This document shows positions 16,716 to 25,358 of a stretch of DNA of 64,000 nucleotides, piece by piece. The stretch is from DASWJZ01 sp963739005 (GTDB taxonomy: Bacteria; Pseudomonadota; Alphaproteobacteria; Rhizobiales; Afifellaceae), in contig CAVTYQ010000008.1 in assembly GCA_963739005.1 (NCBI GenBank), positions 124,001-188,000 of the forward strand, in the 5' to 3' direction. A program made the position numbers and the translations under genes. Numbering within the stretch: the first letter of the stretch is position 1; the number at the start of each line of letters is the position of its first letter. The notes beneath the pieces are model-generated. The model was not told where the DNA came from. It saw only the letters and a program-made list of their open reading frames with translations, and did not search any database.

Positions 16716-17015
16716 ATGTCGAAGGGCTACTGGGTCCTGAAGGTCGACGCCTCCGACGACGACGCGTTCGCGCGCTATCTTCAGGTCAACGCCGCGCTCC
16801 TTGCGCGCTTCGGCGGCCGCGCGCTCAATCGGCGCGGGCCGGTCGAGACGGCCGAAGGCAAGTCGTTCCGCCGCGCGATGATCGAGTTCCCGAGCGCGGA
16901 GACGGCGCTGAAATGCCTCGGCGATCCGCAGTTCCTGAAGGACAATCAGCCAGGCGGTCCCGTGAAGTTGCTCGAGATCATCGCGGCCGAGCAGGACGCG
17001 CCGCCGGGCCCGTGA
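16716..17015 (+). CDS. DUF1330-like protein, copy 2
   Basis: A 99-residue relative of the preceding gene: KGYWVLKVDASDDDAFARYL at the start, then GGRALNRRGPVE and MIEFPSAETALKCL align with the same motifs in copy 1. This indicates tandem duplication with considerable divergence. ATG 16716 has GAGAGGAG 5-6 bases upstream. It may function as a heteromer with copy 1; that is inference. Confidence 0.8.
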   Translation: MSKGYWVLKVDASDDDAFARYLQVNAALLARFGGRALNRRGPVETAEGKSFRRAMIEFPSAETALKCLGDPQFLKDNQPGGPVKLLEIIAAEQDAPPGP

Positions 17016-17094
17016 TGTCGGAACGCTCTCATCAGGCCTTCGTTTCGCGCCGTCTGCCCTTTGCCACCTGGGCAGGATGCTCTTGGAGACGCGG

Positions 17095-17844
17095 ATGAGC
17101 GAAACGCCGCCGCTTTCGCCCGATGAGCTGAAGCGCTACGCCCGCCACATCGTGCTCGGCGAAGTCGGCGGCCCGGGGCAGCAGAAGTTCAAGGCGGCGC
17201 GCGTGCTCATCATCGGCGCGGGCGGACTCGGCGCGCCGGTCGCGCTCTATCTCGCGGCGGCCGGGATCGGCACGCTCGGCATCGTCGACGACGACGTCGT
17301 GAGCCTCTCCAATCTGCAGCGGCAGATCATCCACGCCACCGATCGGATCGGAGCGCCGAAGGTGGAGAGCGCGAAGGCGACGCTCGCCGGCATCAACCCG
17401 CATGTCGTCGTCGTCACGCACCAGGCGCGGCTGACGGCTGAGAACGCGAAGGACATCGTCTCCGGCTACGACATCGTCGCCGACGGCTCCGATAATTTCT
17501 CCACGCGCTACCTGACCGCCGACATCTGCGCGGGACTGAAGGTGCCGCTCGTCACGGCGGCGGTCGGCCGCTTCGACGGGTCGGTCACGGTGCTCAAGCC
17601 CTACGAGGGGGAGAATCCCGGCTACCGCGACGTCTTCCCGGCGCCGCCGCCCGACGGGCTCCTGCCGACCTGCGCGGAGGCCGGCATCCTCGGCGCGCTC
17701 ACCGGCATCATCGGCTCGATCCAGGCGCTGGAGGTGCTGAAGCTCGTCGCCGGCATCGGCGAGCCTCTGGTCGGGCGGCTGCTGCTTTACGACGGCCTGG
17801 CGCAGCGCTTCGACGAGATCCGCTACCGCAGGCGGAAGGTCTGA
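17095..17844 (+). CDS. ThiF/MoeB/HesA-family adenylyltransferase
   Basis: Adenylates the C-terminal glycine of a ubiquitin-like sulfur carrier (MoaD or ThiS) for molybdopterin or thiamine synthesis. 249 residues: LSPDELKRYARHIVL N-terminus, nucleotide-binding IIGAGGLGAPVALYLAAAG, acidic DDDVVSLSNLQRQ, GSDNFSTRYL, and LPTCAEAGILGALTGIIGSIQ around the expected catalytic Cys. There is no C-terminal rhodanese domain. MoeB is the likeliest identity; no moa or thi gene is adjacent to decide. ATG 17095 has GGAG 7 bases upstream. Confidence 0.87.
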   Translation: MSETPPLSPDELKRYARHIVLGEVGGPGQQKFKAARVLIIGAGGLGAPVALYLAAAGIGTLGIVDDDVVSLSNLQRQIIHATDRIGAPKVESAKATLAGINPHVVVVTHQARLTAENAKDIVSGYDIVADGSDNFSTRYLTADICAGLKVPLVTAAVGRFDGSVTVLKPYEGENPGYRDVFPAPPPDGLLPTCAEAGILGALTGIIGSIQALEVLKLVAGIGEPLVGRLLLYDGLAQRFDEIRYRRRKV

Positions 17845-17962
17845 CAGTTTTCCCCTATCGGTAGTATTTATTTCATATACAATCGGCGATTGTCTGACGG
17901 TGGCGACGATTCGCTAACTGCCGCCGCCGCAAAGTCGCGCGCGGAGCGAGGCAGGCCGGCCG

Positions 17963-18529
17963 ATGGCGAAGATCGTCCCCTACAAGACCCGGATTCGCGG
18001 AAGGGGTTTCGGCGCGCACGCCTTCCAGGGCGGTATGGCCGGGGCGTTTCTCCTTGGCGCGCTTGTCGTCGGCGCCGGCCAGTTCCTGCTCGCCCACGAC
18101 GGCCCGCTCCTCGCGCTGCCGAAGATCGGGGTTGAGGACACGACGCCGCCGACCGGCGGCGGGACCGGTGCGACGATCGAAGCATCGTTCGCGATATGCG
18201 GAGCGGGCCCGCGCATCAATTGCGTGGTCGATGGCGACACGTTCTGGACCGGCGGCATCAAGGTCCGCATCGCCGACATCGACGCGCCGGAGACGCATCC
18301 GCCGCGCTGCGAACACGAGGCGGAACTCGGCGCGGCGGCGACGCAAAGGCTCAAGGCGCTTCTGAACGAAGGGCCGTTCGCGCTCAAGACCGAGGGCCGC
18401 GACGAGGATCAGTACGGGCGAAAGCTCAGGGTCGTCACGCGCGACGGGCGCTCGCTCGGCGGCGTCCTCGTCAGCGAGGGCCTGGCGCGGGAGTGGACGG
18501 GACGACGCATGCCGTGGTGCGGGACCTGA
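17963..18529 (+). CDS. Membrane-anchored thermonuclease-like (SNase) protein
   Basis: 188 residues: an N-terminal basic stretch and one TM helix (about 25-44, AGAFLLGALVVGAGQFLLA), a Gly/Thr linker, then a staphylococcal-nuclease-type OB fold. Motifs are VVDGDTFW, VRIADIDAPETHPPRCEHE and DQYGRKLRVVTRDGRSLGGVLVSEGLAR. The Asp and Arg residues of the SNase site are kept (DGDT, RIADIDAPE, YGRKL), so it could be an active nuclease facing the periplasm. An AT-rich stretch upstream (17865-17885, containing TATACAAT) could be a promoter. Confidence 0.8.
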   Translation: MAKIVPYKTRIRGRGFGAHAFQGGMAGAFLLGALVVGAGQFLLAHDGPLLALPKIGVEDTTPPTGGGTGATIEASFAICGAGPRINCVVDGDTFWTGGIKVRIADIDAPETHPPRCEHEAELGAAATQRLKALLNEGPFALKTEGRDEDQYGRKLRVVTRDGRSLGGVLVSEGLAREWTGRRMPWCGT

Positions 18530-18530
18530 C

Positions 18531-20039
18531 TCACACGCTGACGCGGAGCATGTGATAGGAGCGGGGCGGCAGCCTGCCTCGCAGCGCTCCGTTGCGGAGG
18601 GCGATGCCCCTGCCCTTCCTCAGTGCCACGGCGTCGGGTTTTGCCTCCGTGTTCGACGCGCGCAGGTCGGGGTGCGCGAGCGTGACATGCCCGGCGACCG
18701 CCTTTGCGGCAAAACCCGTCATCGCGATCTCGATCGCCATCGCCTCCTCCGGATCGCGGTTCACCATGAAGAAGGTGAGCGTGTCGCCGTCGCTGTTCAT
18801 CACCGCTGATACGTCGAGATAGGGCACGCCCGCCGCGGCCGGCGCGTCGTAGGCCGGGACGTCGACGGCGACCTGAAGCGCCTCGCCGCGGCCGTGGAGC
18901 GAGGCGAGCTGGAGCGGATGGTAGATCGTCTGCCGCCAGGCCGGACCGCCGCTTCGCGTGCGGATCGGCGCGATCACGTTCACGAGCTGCGCGATGCAGG
19001 CGATCTTCACACGGTCGGCGCGGCGGATGAAGGTGTTCAGGATGGACGCGACGACAAGCGCGTCCTCGAAGGTGAAGGCCTCTTCAAGAAGCGGCGGCGC
19101 GACCGGCCAGTCCCAAGTCTTGACGCGCTCCATGTCCGCCCGGCGGTCGTGATACCAGACGTTCCACTCGTCGAAGGCGACATGCACACTCTTTCGCGAG
19201 CGCTTCTTCGCCTTCACAGTGTCGGCGACGCTCGCGACCGTCGCGATGTAGCGGTCCATGACGAGCGGCTTCGCCATGAAGTTCAGGAAATCGCCCTCGT
19301 TGTTGTCGAAATACATGTGGGCGGAGACGTGATCGACGGCGTCGTAGCATTGGTCGAGCACCGTCGCTTCCCACTCCGGATGTGTCGGCATGAAAGAGCT
19401 TGAGCTGCCACAGGCGACGAGCTCGATCTTGCCGTCCACCTGGCGCATCGCCTTGGCGGTCTCGTTGGCGAGGCGGCCGTATTCGAGCGCGGTCTTGTGA
19501 CCGATCTGCCAGGGGCCATCCATCTCGTTGCCGAGACACCAGAGGCGGACACCGTGGGGCTCCTTGCGACCGTTGCGGGCGCGAAGATCGCTCCAATGCG
19601 TGCCGCCCGGATGGTTGCAATATTCGAGCAGGCTGCGCGCCGCGTCGATGCCGCGCGTGCCGAGATTGACGGCGAGCATCGGCTCGGTCCCGACAAGCGC
19701 GCACCAGCGGGCGAACTCGTCGGTGCCGAAGGCGTTCGTGTCGCGTGAGCGCCACGCCAGGTCGAGGCGGACGGGGCGCGATTCCCTCGGCCCGACGCCG
19801 TTTTCCCAGTCGTAGCCGGAGACGAAGTTGCCGCCCGGATAGCGGACGAGCGGCAGGTCGAGCGCGCGCACGAGATCGAGAACGTCGCCGCGGAACCCGT
19901 CCTTGTCGGCGGACGGATGGCCGGGCTCGTAGACGCCGCCATAGACGGCGCGGCCCATGTGCTCCAGGAACGCGCCGTAGATGCGCGGGTCGATCTCGCC
20001 GACGGAGAAATCCCGGTCGACCACGATGCGGGCCTTCAT
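18531..20039 (-). CDS. Alpha-L-arabinofuranosidase, GH51
   Basis: A 502-residue retaining glycosidase that removes arabinofuranosyl residues from arabinan or arabinoxylan oligosaccharides. The acid/base Glu172 lies in CLGNEMDGPWQ and the nucleophile Glu291 in FDEWNVWY. The N-terminal IDPRIYGAFLEHMGRAVYGG and RYPGGNF motifs fit GH51. There is no signal peptide, so it acts on imported oligosaccharides. No sugar transporter or other glycosidase gene is next to it, which is unusual. It ends 2 bases from the convergent nuclease gene. Confidence 0.93.
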   Translation of the reverse strand: MKARIVVDRDFSVGEIDPRIYGAFLEHMGRAVYGGVYEPGHPSADKDGFRGDVLDLVRALDLPLVRYPGGNFVSGYDWENGVGPRESRPVRLDLAWRSRDTNAFGTDEFARWCALVGTEPMLAVNLGTRGIDAARSLLEYCNHPGGTHWSDLRARNGRKEPHGVRLWCLGNEMDGPWQIGHKTALEYGRLANETAKAMRQVDGKIELVACGSSSSFMPTHPEWEATVLDQCYDAVDHVSAHMYFDNNEGDFLNFMAKPLVMDRYIATVASVADTVKAKKRSRKSVHVAFDEWNVWYHDRRADMERVKTWDWPVAPPLLEEAFTFEDALVVASILNTFIRRADRVKIACIAQLVNVIAPIRTRSGGPAWRQTIYHPLQLASLHGRGEALQVAVDVPAYDAPAAAGVPYLDVSAVMNSDGDTLTFFMVNRDPEEAMAIEIAMTGFAAKAVAGHVTLAHPDLRASNTEAKPDAVALRKGRGIALRNGALRGRLPPRSYHMLRVSV

Positions 20040-20151
20040 CCCGACGCCTCCAGAAAAACGAAGGGCGAGCCTAGCGCCGCAGGGTGAATCGATCCGTACC
20101 GGATCGGGCGCCTCGCGCCCGAACCCCTTACCCGGCCGCTTCGCAGCCAGC

Positions 20152-20167
20152 CTCTCCCATGGGAGAG
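20152..20167. repeat. CTCTCCC-AT-GGGAGAG palindrome
   Basis: A perfect short inverted repeat in the 142-base gap between the GH51 gene and the dehydrogenase gene, flanked by GGCCGCTTCGCAGCC and AAGCGAAGCTCGG-type arms. It is related in form to 3847-3869 and 63251-63273. Confidence 0.5.
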
Positions 20168-20181
20168 AGCTCCGCTCTCGC

Positions 20182-21180
20182 TTAAGCGAAGCTCGGGAGA
20201 ACGCGGTCCGGCGGCTTGTGCCCGTCCATCCAGGTGCGGATGTTGATGATGACGGTCTCGCCCATGTCGACGCGGCCTTCGAGCGTGGCCGAGCTCATAT
20301 GCGGCAGGAGCACGACCTTGCCGGACTTCGCCAGCCGGATCAGCTTCGGGTCGACCGCCGGCTCGTGCTCGAACACATCGAGCCCGGCGCCGGCGAGCGC
20401 CCCCTCTTCCAGCGCCGAGATCAACGCCGTCTCGTCGATGATGGTGCCGCGCGCGGTGTTCACGATGACGGCGCCCGGCCGCATCAGCTTCAGCCGCCGC
20501 GCGGAGAGGAGATGGAAGGTTGCGGGCGTCGCCGGGCAGTTGACGGAGAGGATGTCGACGCGCGCGAGCATCTGGTCGAGGCTTTCCCAGAAAGTCGCCT
20601 CAAGCTCTTCCTCGACCCGCGCCTCGACCGGGCGGCGGTTGTGATAATGGATCGAGAGGCCGAAGGCGCGGGCGCGGCGCGCCACCGCCGTTCCGATCCG
20701 CCCCATGCCGAGGATACCGAGCCGCTTGCCGCCGATCCTGTGGCCAAGCATCCAAGTCGGCGACCAGCCGTCCCATTTCTGCCCTTCGCGAAGAACCGCC
20801 GCCCCTTCCGCGAGGCGGCGCGGCACGGAAAGGATCAGCGCCATCGTCATGTCGGCGGTGTCCTCGGTCAGGACGCCCGGCGTGTTGGTCACGAAAATGC
20901 CGCGCTTCACCGCCGCGTCGACGTCGATATTGTCGACGCCGTTGCCGAAATTGGCGATGAGCTTCAGCTTGTCGCCGGCCTGCGCCAGCATCTCCGCGTC
21001 GATCCGATCGGTGACGGTCGGGACGATGACGTCGGCCGCCTTCATCGCCTCGACCAGCTCCGCCTGCGTCATCGGCCGGTCGTCGATATTGAGGCGCGTC
21101 TGGAAAAGCTCGCGCATGCGGGTCTCAACCGGCTCGGGAAGCCGCCGCGTCACGACCACCAACGGCTTCGATCTCGACAT
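20182..21180 (-). CDS. D-isomer-specific 2-hydroxyacid dehydrogenase (glyoxylate/hydroxypyruvate reductase type)
   Basis: An NAD(P)-dependent oxidoreductase of the D-2-hydroxyacid family. 332 residues: catalytic-domain strands (LVVVTRRLPEPVE), Rossmann motif LGILGMGRIGTAVARR, catalytic Arg in VNTARG, Glu in LDVFEHEP and His in LLPHMSS. The order and length fit glyoxylate reductase/D-glycerate dehydrogenase. I start it at ATG 21180; the frame is open further upstream but that part is the complement of the SH3 gene and lacks family similarity. It is divergent from the SH3 gene. Confidence 0.92.
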   Translation of the reverse strand: MSRSKPLVVVTRRLPEPVETRMRELFQTRLNIDDRPMTQAELVEAMKAADVIVPTVTDRIDAEMLAQAGDKLKLIANFGNGVDNIDVDAAVKRGIFVTNTPGVLTEDTADMTMALILSVPRRLAEGAAVLREGQKWDGWSPTWMLGHRIGGKRLGILGMGRIGTAVARRARAFGLSIHYHNRRPVEARVEEELEATFWESLDQMLARVDILSVNCPATPATFHLLSARRLKLMRPGAVIVNTARGTIIDETALISALEEGALAGAGLDVFEHEPAVDPKLIRLAKSGKVVLLPHMSSATLEGRVDMGETVIINIRTWMDGHKPPDRVLPSFA

Positions 21181-21282
21181 TGGCAGGACACCCTCGCCCG
21201 CTTGCGGCCGCTCGCGCGAATACACGCTCTTAACAAAAGGTCTGCTAAACGCAACAAACCGAGACAATGGAGGAGCCCGACT

Positions 21283-21855
21283 TTGCTCATCCCAGCCGCC
21301 AAGCCGACCCGCACACGCCGCCAGCCCTTCTTCGTCCTCGCCGCGCTCGCGCTTTTTGCCGCAGCGACGCTCTCCTTGCCGGGACCCGGCGCCGCCGCTC
21401 AGAACCCGCTCCGCGGGACCGGGCTGCCGCTCCCGCGCTTCGTCAGCCTGAAATCCGACGAGGTGAACGTCCGCCGCGGGCCGGGCGAGGAATATGAGGT
21501 CGCCTTCAAGTTCGTGAAGGAGGGGCTGCCGGTCGAGATCACGCAGGAATTCGACACTTGGCGGAAGATACGCGATTCGGAAGGCGCCGAGGGCTGGGTC
21601 TATCACAGCCTCCTCTCCGGCAGGCGCACGGCGCTCGTCGCACCCTGGGTGAGCGACGGCAACAGCGGGCCCTTCGCCGCTCACGCGGAGCCGGCGGCGA
21701 GCGGCGCCATCGTCGCCTATCTGGCGCCGAAGGTGATCGCGGACGTCGACCAGTGCCACGACGGCTGGTGCCGGATCAGCGGACAGGGCTACGACGGGTG
21801 GATCGAGCAGGATCGGCTCTGGGGCGTCTATCCGAACGAGGATTTCAAGGAATAG
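21283..21855 (+). CDS. Exported SH3-domain protein
   Basis: A 190-residue protein with a signal peptide (basic start, then FFVLAALALFAAATLSLPGP, cleavage near AAA-Q) and two bacterial SH3-like repeats. The first, SLKSDEVNVRRGPGEEYEVA, carries the NVRxGPG signature and ends EGWVYHSLL; the second ends GYDGWIEQDRLWGVYP. Such proteins bind the cell wall or partners in the periplasm. TTG 21283 is preferred because GGAGGAG lies 8 bases upstream and it directly precedes the signal peptide. It is usually found next to this dehydrogenase and irr in Hyphomicrobiales. Confidence 0.82.
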   Translation: MLIPAAKPTRTRRQPFFVLAALALFAAATLSLPGPGAAAQNPLRGTGLPLPRFVSLKSDEVNVRRGPGEEYEVAFKFVKEGLPVEITQEFDTWRKIRDSEGAEGWVYHSLLSGRRTALVAPWVSDGNSGPFAAHAEPAASGAIVAYLAPKVIADVDQCHDGWCRISGQGYDGWIEQDRLWGVYPNEDFKE

Positions 21856-21877
21856 GACGCTTCGCTACTTCCGCTGT

Positions 21878-22024
21878 TGTCATCCCGGAAGCCGAGCCTG
21901 CGAGGCTGTCCGGGACCTATGGCCGCCAAAGCGGACCAGCGAGGCGGAGACGGCGCACCCACTCCTCACGACCGGAGTTCATGGGTCCCCGACCGCGCTC
22001 CGCGCATCCGCGATGACATCGGGG
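21878..22024. repeat. Palindromic repeat between the SH3 gene and irr, about 147 bp
   Basis: Ends TTGTCATCCCGG and the loosely complementary CGATGACATCGGGG enclose smaller inverted arms (GAGCCTGCGAGGCT). It fills the convergent gap between the SH3 gene and irr. It resembles the GTCAT...ATGAC-ended class at 10344-10436 but is longer and less regular. Confidence 0.55.
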
Positions 22025-22037
22025 AAGGAAAAGGCTG

Positions 22038-22469
22038 TCAGCGCTTGCGGCGGACGCGCACCACCACCTCGACGGCGGTGATCTCCATGCCCTCGGGCGG
22101 CGTCGGCAGACCGGCGATATCGACATGGTCGTCCATGTCGATCAGCCGGCCCTCGCCCTCGACGAAAAAGTGATGGTGGTCGCTGACGTTGGTGTCGAAA
22201 TACGTGCGGCTGCCGTCGATCGCCACCTCGCGCAGGAGCCCGACCTCGGTGAACTGGTGGAGCGCGTTGTAGACGGTGGCGAGCGACACGCGCACGCCGG
22301 CGAGCTCGGCCTCGGCGTGCAGGTCCTCCGCCGAGATGTGGCGGGCCCCTTTGGCGAACAGAATGCGCCCGAGCTCGACGCGCTGACGCGTCGGCCGAAG
22401 CCCGGCATGACGCAGTTCCGCCGCCATCCGATCCTCGTCGCCGAGGCCGCGCATCGCCGCGTCCGTCAT
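22038..22469 (-). CDS. irr: Iron response regulator Irr (Fur superfamily)
   Basis: A heme-responsive transcription regulator of iron and heme genes in alphaproteobacteria. The Fur fold is clear: winged helix with RPTRQRVELGRILF and VSLATVYNALHQFTEVGLL, then the dimer region with VSDHHHFFVEGEGRLIDMDD, whose triple His is the Irr metal/heme site. I use ATG 22469 (143 aa) because a promoter at 22502-22530 would start RNA near 22495, leaving only about 5 bases before the other ATG at 22490 (150 aa). Both starts keep the whole domain. Confidence 0.92.
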   Translation of the reverse strand: MTDAAMRGLGDEDRMAAELRHAGLRPTRQRVELGRILFAKGARHISAEDLHAEAELAGVRVSLATVYNALHQFTEVGLLREVAIDGSRTYFDTNVSDHHHFFVEGEGRLIDMDDHVDIAGLPTPPEGMEITAVEVVVRVRRKR

Positions 22470-22501
22470 AGCCCGTCCGAATTGTTGCATTTCTGCGCCA
22501 C

Positions 22502-22530
22502 CTTATATGGAATTGACGCATTCGAGACAA
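22502..22530 (-). promoter_or_regulatory. Sigma-70-like promoter of irr
   Basis: On the minus strand: TTGTCT (22530-22525), 17-base spacer, TATAAG (22507-22502). The predicted RNA start is near 22495. The spacing is optimal and the position fits irr. No clear ICE-type Irr box is visible beside it. Confidence 0.55.
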
Positions 22531-22629
22531 GCGGGAGGGCCCGGCTCGGGCGTTTCGCGTGACGGCGGGCTGTGTTAGGTACCGTAACGATCCGTAATCC
22601 GACGTGAGCCGGGAGGCCGCTGGAGAGGC

Positions 22630-23136
22630 ATGACTGAGCGTCAGACGCGCTATGAATATGAGGAGCTCCTCGCCTGCGGGCGCGGCGAGCTTTTCGGCGA
22701 AGGCAATGCGCAGCTGCCGCTGCCGCCGATGTTGATGTTCGATCGCATCTCGGAGATCTCCGAGACGGGCGGCGAAGCGGACAAAGGCCTCATCCGGGCG
22801 CAACTGGCGGTCAGACCCGATCTCTGGTTCTTCTCCTGTCACTTCAAGGGCGATCCGGTGATGCCGGGGTGCCTCGGCCTCGACGCGCTCTGGCAGCTGC
22901 TCGGGTTCTTTCTCGGCTGGCTCGGGGGACAGGGTCGCGGGCGGGCGCTCTCCGTCGGCGCCGTCAAATTCTCGGGCATGGTGCTTCCGCACATCAAGCT
23001 GGTCGAATACGGCGTCGACCTGAAACGCGTCGTCCGCTCGAAGCTCACGCTCGGGATCGGCAACGGGTGGCTGAAGGCGGATGGCGAGACCATCTATGAG
23101 GCGGCGGACCTGAGGGTCGGTCTTTTCAAGACCTGA
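22630..23136 (+). CDS. fabA: 3-hydroxydecanoyl-ACP dehydratase/isomerase
   Basis: Makes trans-2-decenoyl-ACP and isomerises it to cis-3-decenoyl-ACP, the branch point to unsaturated fatty acids. 168 residues; active-site His71 in SCHFKGDPVMPGCLGLDALW and Asp85 in the same block. GGAGAGG is 4-6 bases before ATG 22630. It is first in fabA-fabB-fabI, divergent from irr. Confidence 0.97.
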   Translation: MTERQTRYEYEELLACGRGELFGEGNAQLPLPPMLMFDRISEISETGGEADKGLIRAQLAVRPDLWFFSCHFKGDPVMPGCLGLDALWQLLGFFLGWLGGQGRGRALSVGAVKFSGMVLPHIKLVEYGVDLKRVVRSKLTLGIGNGWLKADGETIYEAADLRVGLFKT

Positions 23137-23196
23137 TCTTCGGCACGAGGAGCGGCCAAGGCGCGGCCGACGGCCGATGACGAAAAGGAGATCGCC

Positions 23197-24423
23197 ATGA
23201 GACGGGTCGTCGTCTCCGGCATGGGCATCGTCTCTTCAATCGGGAACAGCACGCAGGAAGTGCTGGCCAGCCTGCGCGAGGCGCGCTCCGGCGTCGTCTT
23301 CGCCGACAAGTACAAGGAGCTCGGCTTCCGTTGCCAGGTGCACGGCGCGCCGCAGCTCGATCCGACCGGGGTGGTCGACCGGCGCGCCATGCGCTTCCAT
23401 GGCGGCGGCACCGCCTGGAACCACGTCGCCATGGAACAGGCGATCCGCGACGCAGGGCTTGAGCCCGACGAGGTCTCGAACGAGCGCACCGGCATCATCA
23501 TGGGCTCCGGCGGCCCGTCTACGCGCACCATCGTGGAGGCGGCGCGGAAAACGATCGAATCCGGCTCGTCCAAGAAGGTCGGCCCCTTCGCCGTGCCGAA
23601 ATCGATGTGCTCGACCGCCTCGGCGACGCTTTCCACCTGGTTCAAGGTGAAGGGCGTGAACTATTCGATCTCGTCGGCCTGCGCGACTTCGAACCATTGC
23701 ATCGGCAACGCCTATGAGATGATCCAGTACGGCAAGCAGGACGTGATGTTCGCCGGGGGCTGCGAAGAGCTCGACTGGACGCTCTCCGTACTTTTCGACG
23801 GGATGGGCGCGCTTTCCTCCCACTTCAACGAAACGCCGGCCAAAGCCTCGCGCCCCTACGACGTCAATCGCGACGGCTTCGTCATCAGCGCCGGAGCCGG
23901 GGTGTTGGTGCTCGAAGAGCTGGAACACGCGAAGGCGCGCGGCGCGCGCATCTATGGCGAGATCACCGGATACGGCGTCACCTCAGACGGCAGCGACATG
24001 GTGGCGCCGAGCGGCGAAGGCGCGGCGCGCTGCATGCGCATGGCGCTCGCCAACGTGAAGGAGCCGATCGGCTACATCAACCCGCACGCCACCTCGACGC
24101 CGATCGGCGACGAGAAGGAGATCGAGGCGATCCGCGACGTGTTCGGCTCAGGCGACAAGTGCCCGCCGATCTCGGCGACAAAGTCGCTGACCGGACACTC
24201 GCAGGGCGCCACCGGCGTGCACGAAGCCATCTATTGTCTTCTGATGATGCAGAACGGCTTCATCAGCGAGAGCGCCAATATCGAGGAGCTCGATCCGAAG
24301 TTCGACGACATGCCGATCGTGCGCGAGCGGCGCGACGGGGTCGAGCTCAACACGGTTCTTTCGAACTCCTTCGGATTCGGCGGCACCAACGCGACGCTGG
24401 TATTCCAGCGCTACGCCGGCTGA
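23197..24423 (+). CDS. fabB: 3-oxoacyl-ACP synthase I
   Basis: Condensing enzyme needed to elongate the cis-unsaturated product of FabA. 408-residue thiolase fold with Cys162 (ISSACATSNHCIG), His297 (INPHATSTPIGD) and His334 (LTGHSQGATG); the C-terminus has NSFGFGGTNATLVF. It is 60 bases after fabA, with AAAAGGAG upstream of ATG 23197, and 8 bases before fabI. Confidence 0.97.
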   Translation: MRRVVVSGMGIVSSIGNSTQEVLASLREARSGVVFADKYKELGFRCQVHGAPQLDPTGVVDRRAMRFHGGGTAWNHVAMEQAIRDAGLEPDEVSNERTGIIMGSGGPSTRTIVEAARKTIESGSSKKVGPFAVPKSMCSTASATLSTWFKVKGVNYSISSACATSNHCIGNAYEMIQYGKQDVMFAGGCEELDWTLSVLFDGMGALSSHFNETPAKASRPYDVNRDGFVISAGAGVLVLEELEHAKARGARIYGEITGYGVTSDGSDMVAPSGEGAARCMRMALANVKEPIGYINPHATSTPIGDEKEIEAIRDVFGSGDKCPPISATKSLTGHSQGATGVHEAIYCLLMMQNGFISESANIEELDPKFDDMPIVRERRDGVELNTVLSNSFGFGGTNATLVFQRYAG

Positions 24424-24431
24424 GGACACGA

Positions 24432-25256
24432 ATGGGCAATCTGATGGCCGGCAAGCGCGGCCTGATCATGGGTGTCGCCAACGATCATTCGATCGCCTGG
24501 GGGATCGCCAAGCAGCTTGCGGCGGAAGGCGCGGAACTCGCCTTCACCTACCAGGGCGAGCACTTCGGGCGGCGCGTGAAGCCGCTCGCCGCCTCGCTCG
24601 GCTCGTCAATGCTCTTTCATTGCGACGTGGAAGATACCGCCTCGATGCAGGCGGTCTTCGATGCGCTGAGGCAGGCTTGGGGGGGCATCGACTTCGCCGT
24701 CCACGCGATCGCCTTCTCCGACAAGGCGGAACTCAAGGGACGCTACGCGGAGACCTCGCGCGAGAACTTCGCCCGCACCATGCTGATCTCCTGCTTCTCC
24801 TTCACCGAGGTGACGCGGATGGCGGCGAAGCTGATGCCGCAGGGCGGCAGCGTTCTGACCCTCACCTACGGCGGGTCGACCCGGGTGATGCCGAACTACA
24901 ACGTCATGGGCGTCGCCAAGGCGGCGCTCGAAGCCTCGGTCCGTTATCTCGCAGCCGACTTCGGGCAGCGCGGCATCCGCGTCAACGCGATCTCCGCCGG
25001 ACCGATCCGCACGCTCGCCGGCGCCGGCGTGTCGGACGCCAGGCTCATGTTCGCCTATCAAAGGGACAACGCGCCGCTCCGCCGCGCGACGACGATCGAG
25101 GACGTCGGCGGCGCGGCACTCTATCTCCTCAGCGACCTCGCGCGCGCCGTCACCGGCGCGATCCATTACGTCGATTGCGGTTACAACATCGTGGCCATGC
25201 CGCGCCTCGACCTCATGAAGAGCGAGGAGAAAGCGGCGCGCGAGGCCGCGGAATAG
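24432..25256 (+). CDS. fabI: Enoyl-ACP reductase I (NADH-dependent)
   Basis: Completes each elongation cycle by reducing enoyl-ACP. 274-residue SDR of the FabI type: GKRGLIMGVANDHSIAWGIA cofactor loop, catalytic Tyr and Lys in MPNYNVMGVAKAALEASVRY, and ISAGPIRTLAGAGV. This is the usual triclosan target in Gram-negatives. ATG 24432 lies 8 bases after fabB with GAGGA upstream. The C-terminal tail past VDCGYNIVAMP is charged, as is common in this order. Confidence 0.95.
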   Translation: MGNLMAGKRGLIMGVANDHSIAWGIAKQLAAEGAELAFTYQGEHFGRRVKPLAASLGSSMLFHCDVEDTASMQAVFDALRQAWGGIDFAVHAIAFSDKAELKGRYAETSRENFARTMLISCFSFTEVTRMAAKLMPQGGSVLTLTYGGSTRVMPNYNVMGVAKAALEASVRYLAADFGQRGIRVNAISAGPIRTLAGAGVSDARLMFAYQRDNAPLRRATTIEDVGGAALYLLSDLARAVTGAIHYVDCGYNIVAMPRLDLMKSEEKAAREAAE

Positions 25257-25264
25257 GCCAGGTT

Positions 25265-25282
25265 CGGCGTTCGTAAACGCCG
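25265..25282 (+). terminator. Possible hairpin end of the fab operon
   Basis: CGGCGTT-CGTA-AACGCCG forms a perfect 7-bp stem 9 bases after the fabI stop. The following sequence (TGTGAATACAACC) is not U-rich, so termination would be weak or factor-dependent. Confidence 0.35.
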
Positions 25283-25358
25283 TGTGAATACAACCGGATA
25301 AGGGAATTCTTTACGTGAATAGGGCTTTGTTGACCCCGCAGTAGCTGGGGTCGCGTCA

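Noticed and set aside
21181..21759. N-terminal extension of the 2-hydroxyacid dehydrogenase
   Set aside because: This part is complementary to the SH3-protein gene and shows no dehydrogenase similarity.
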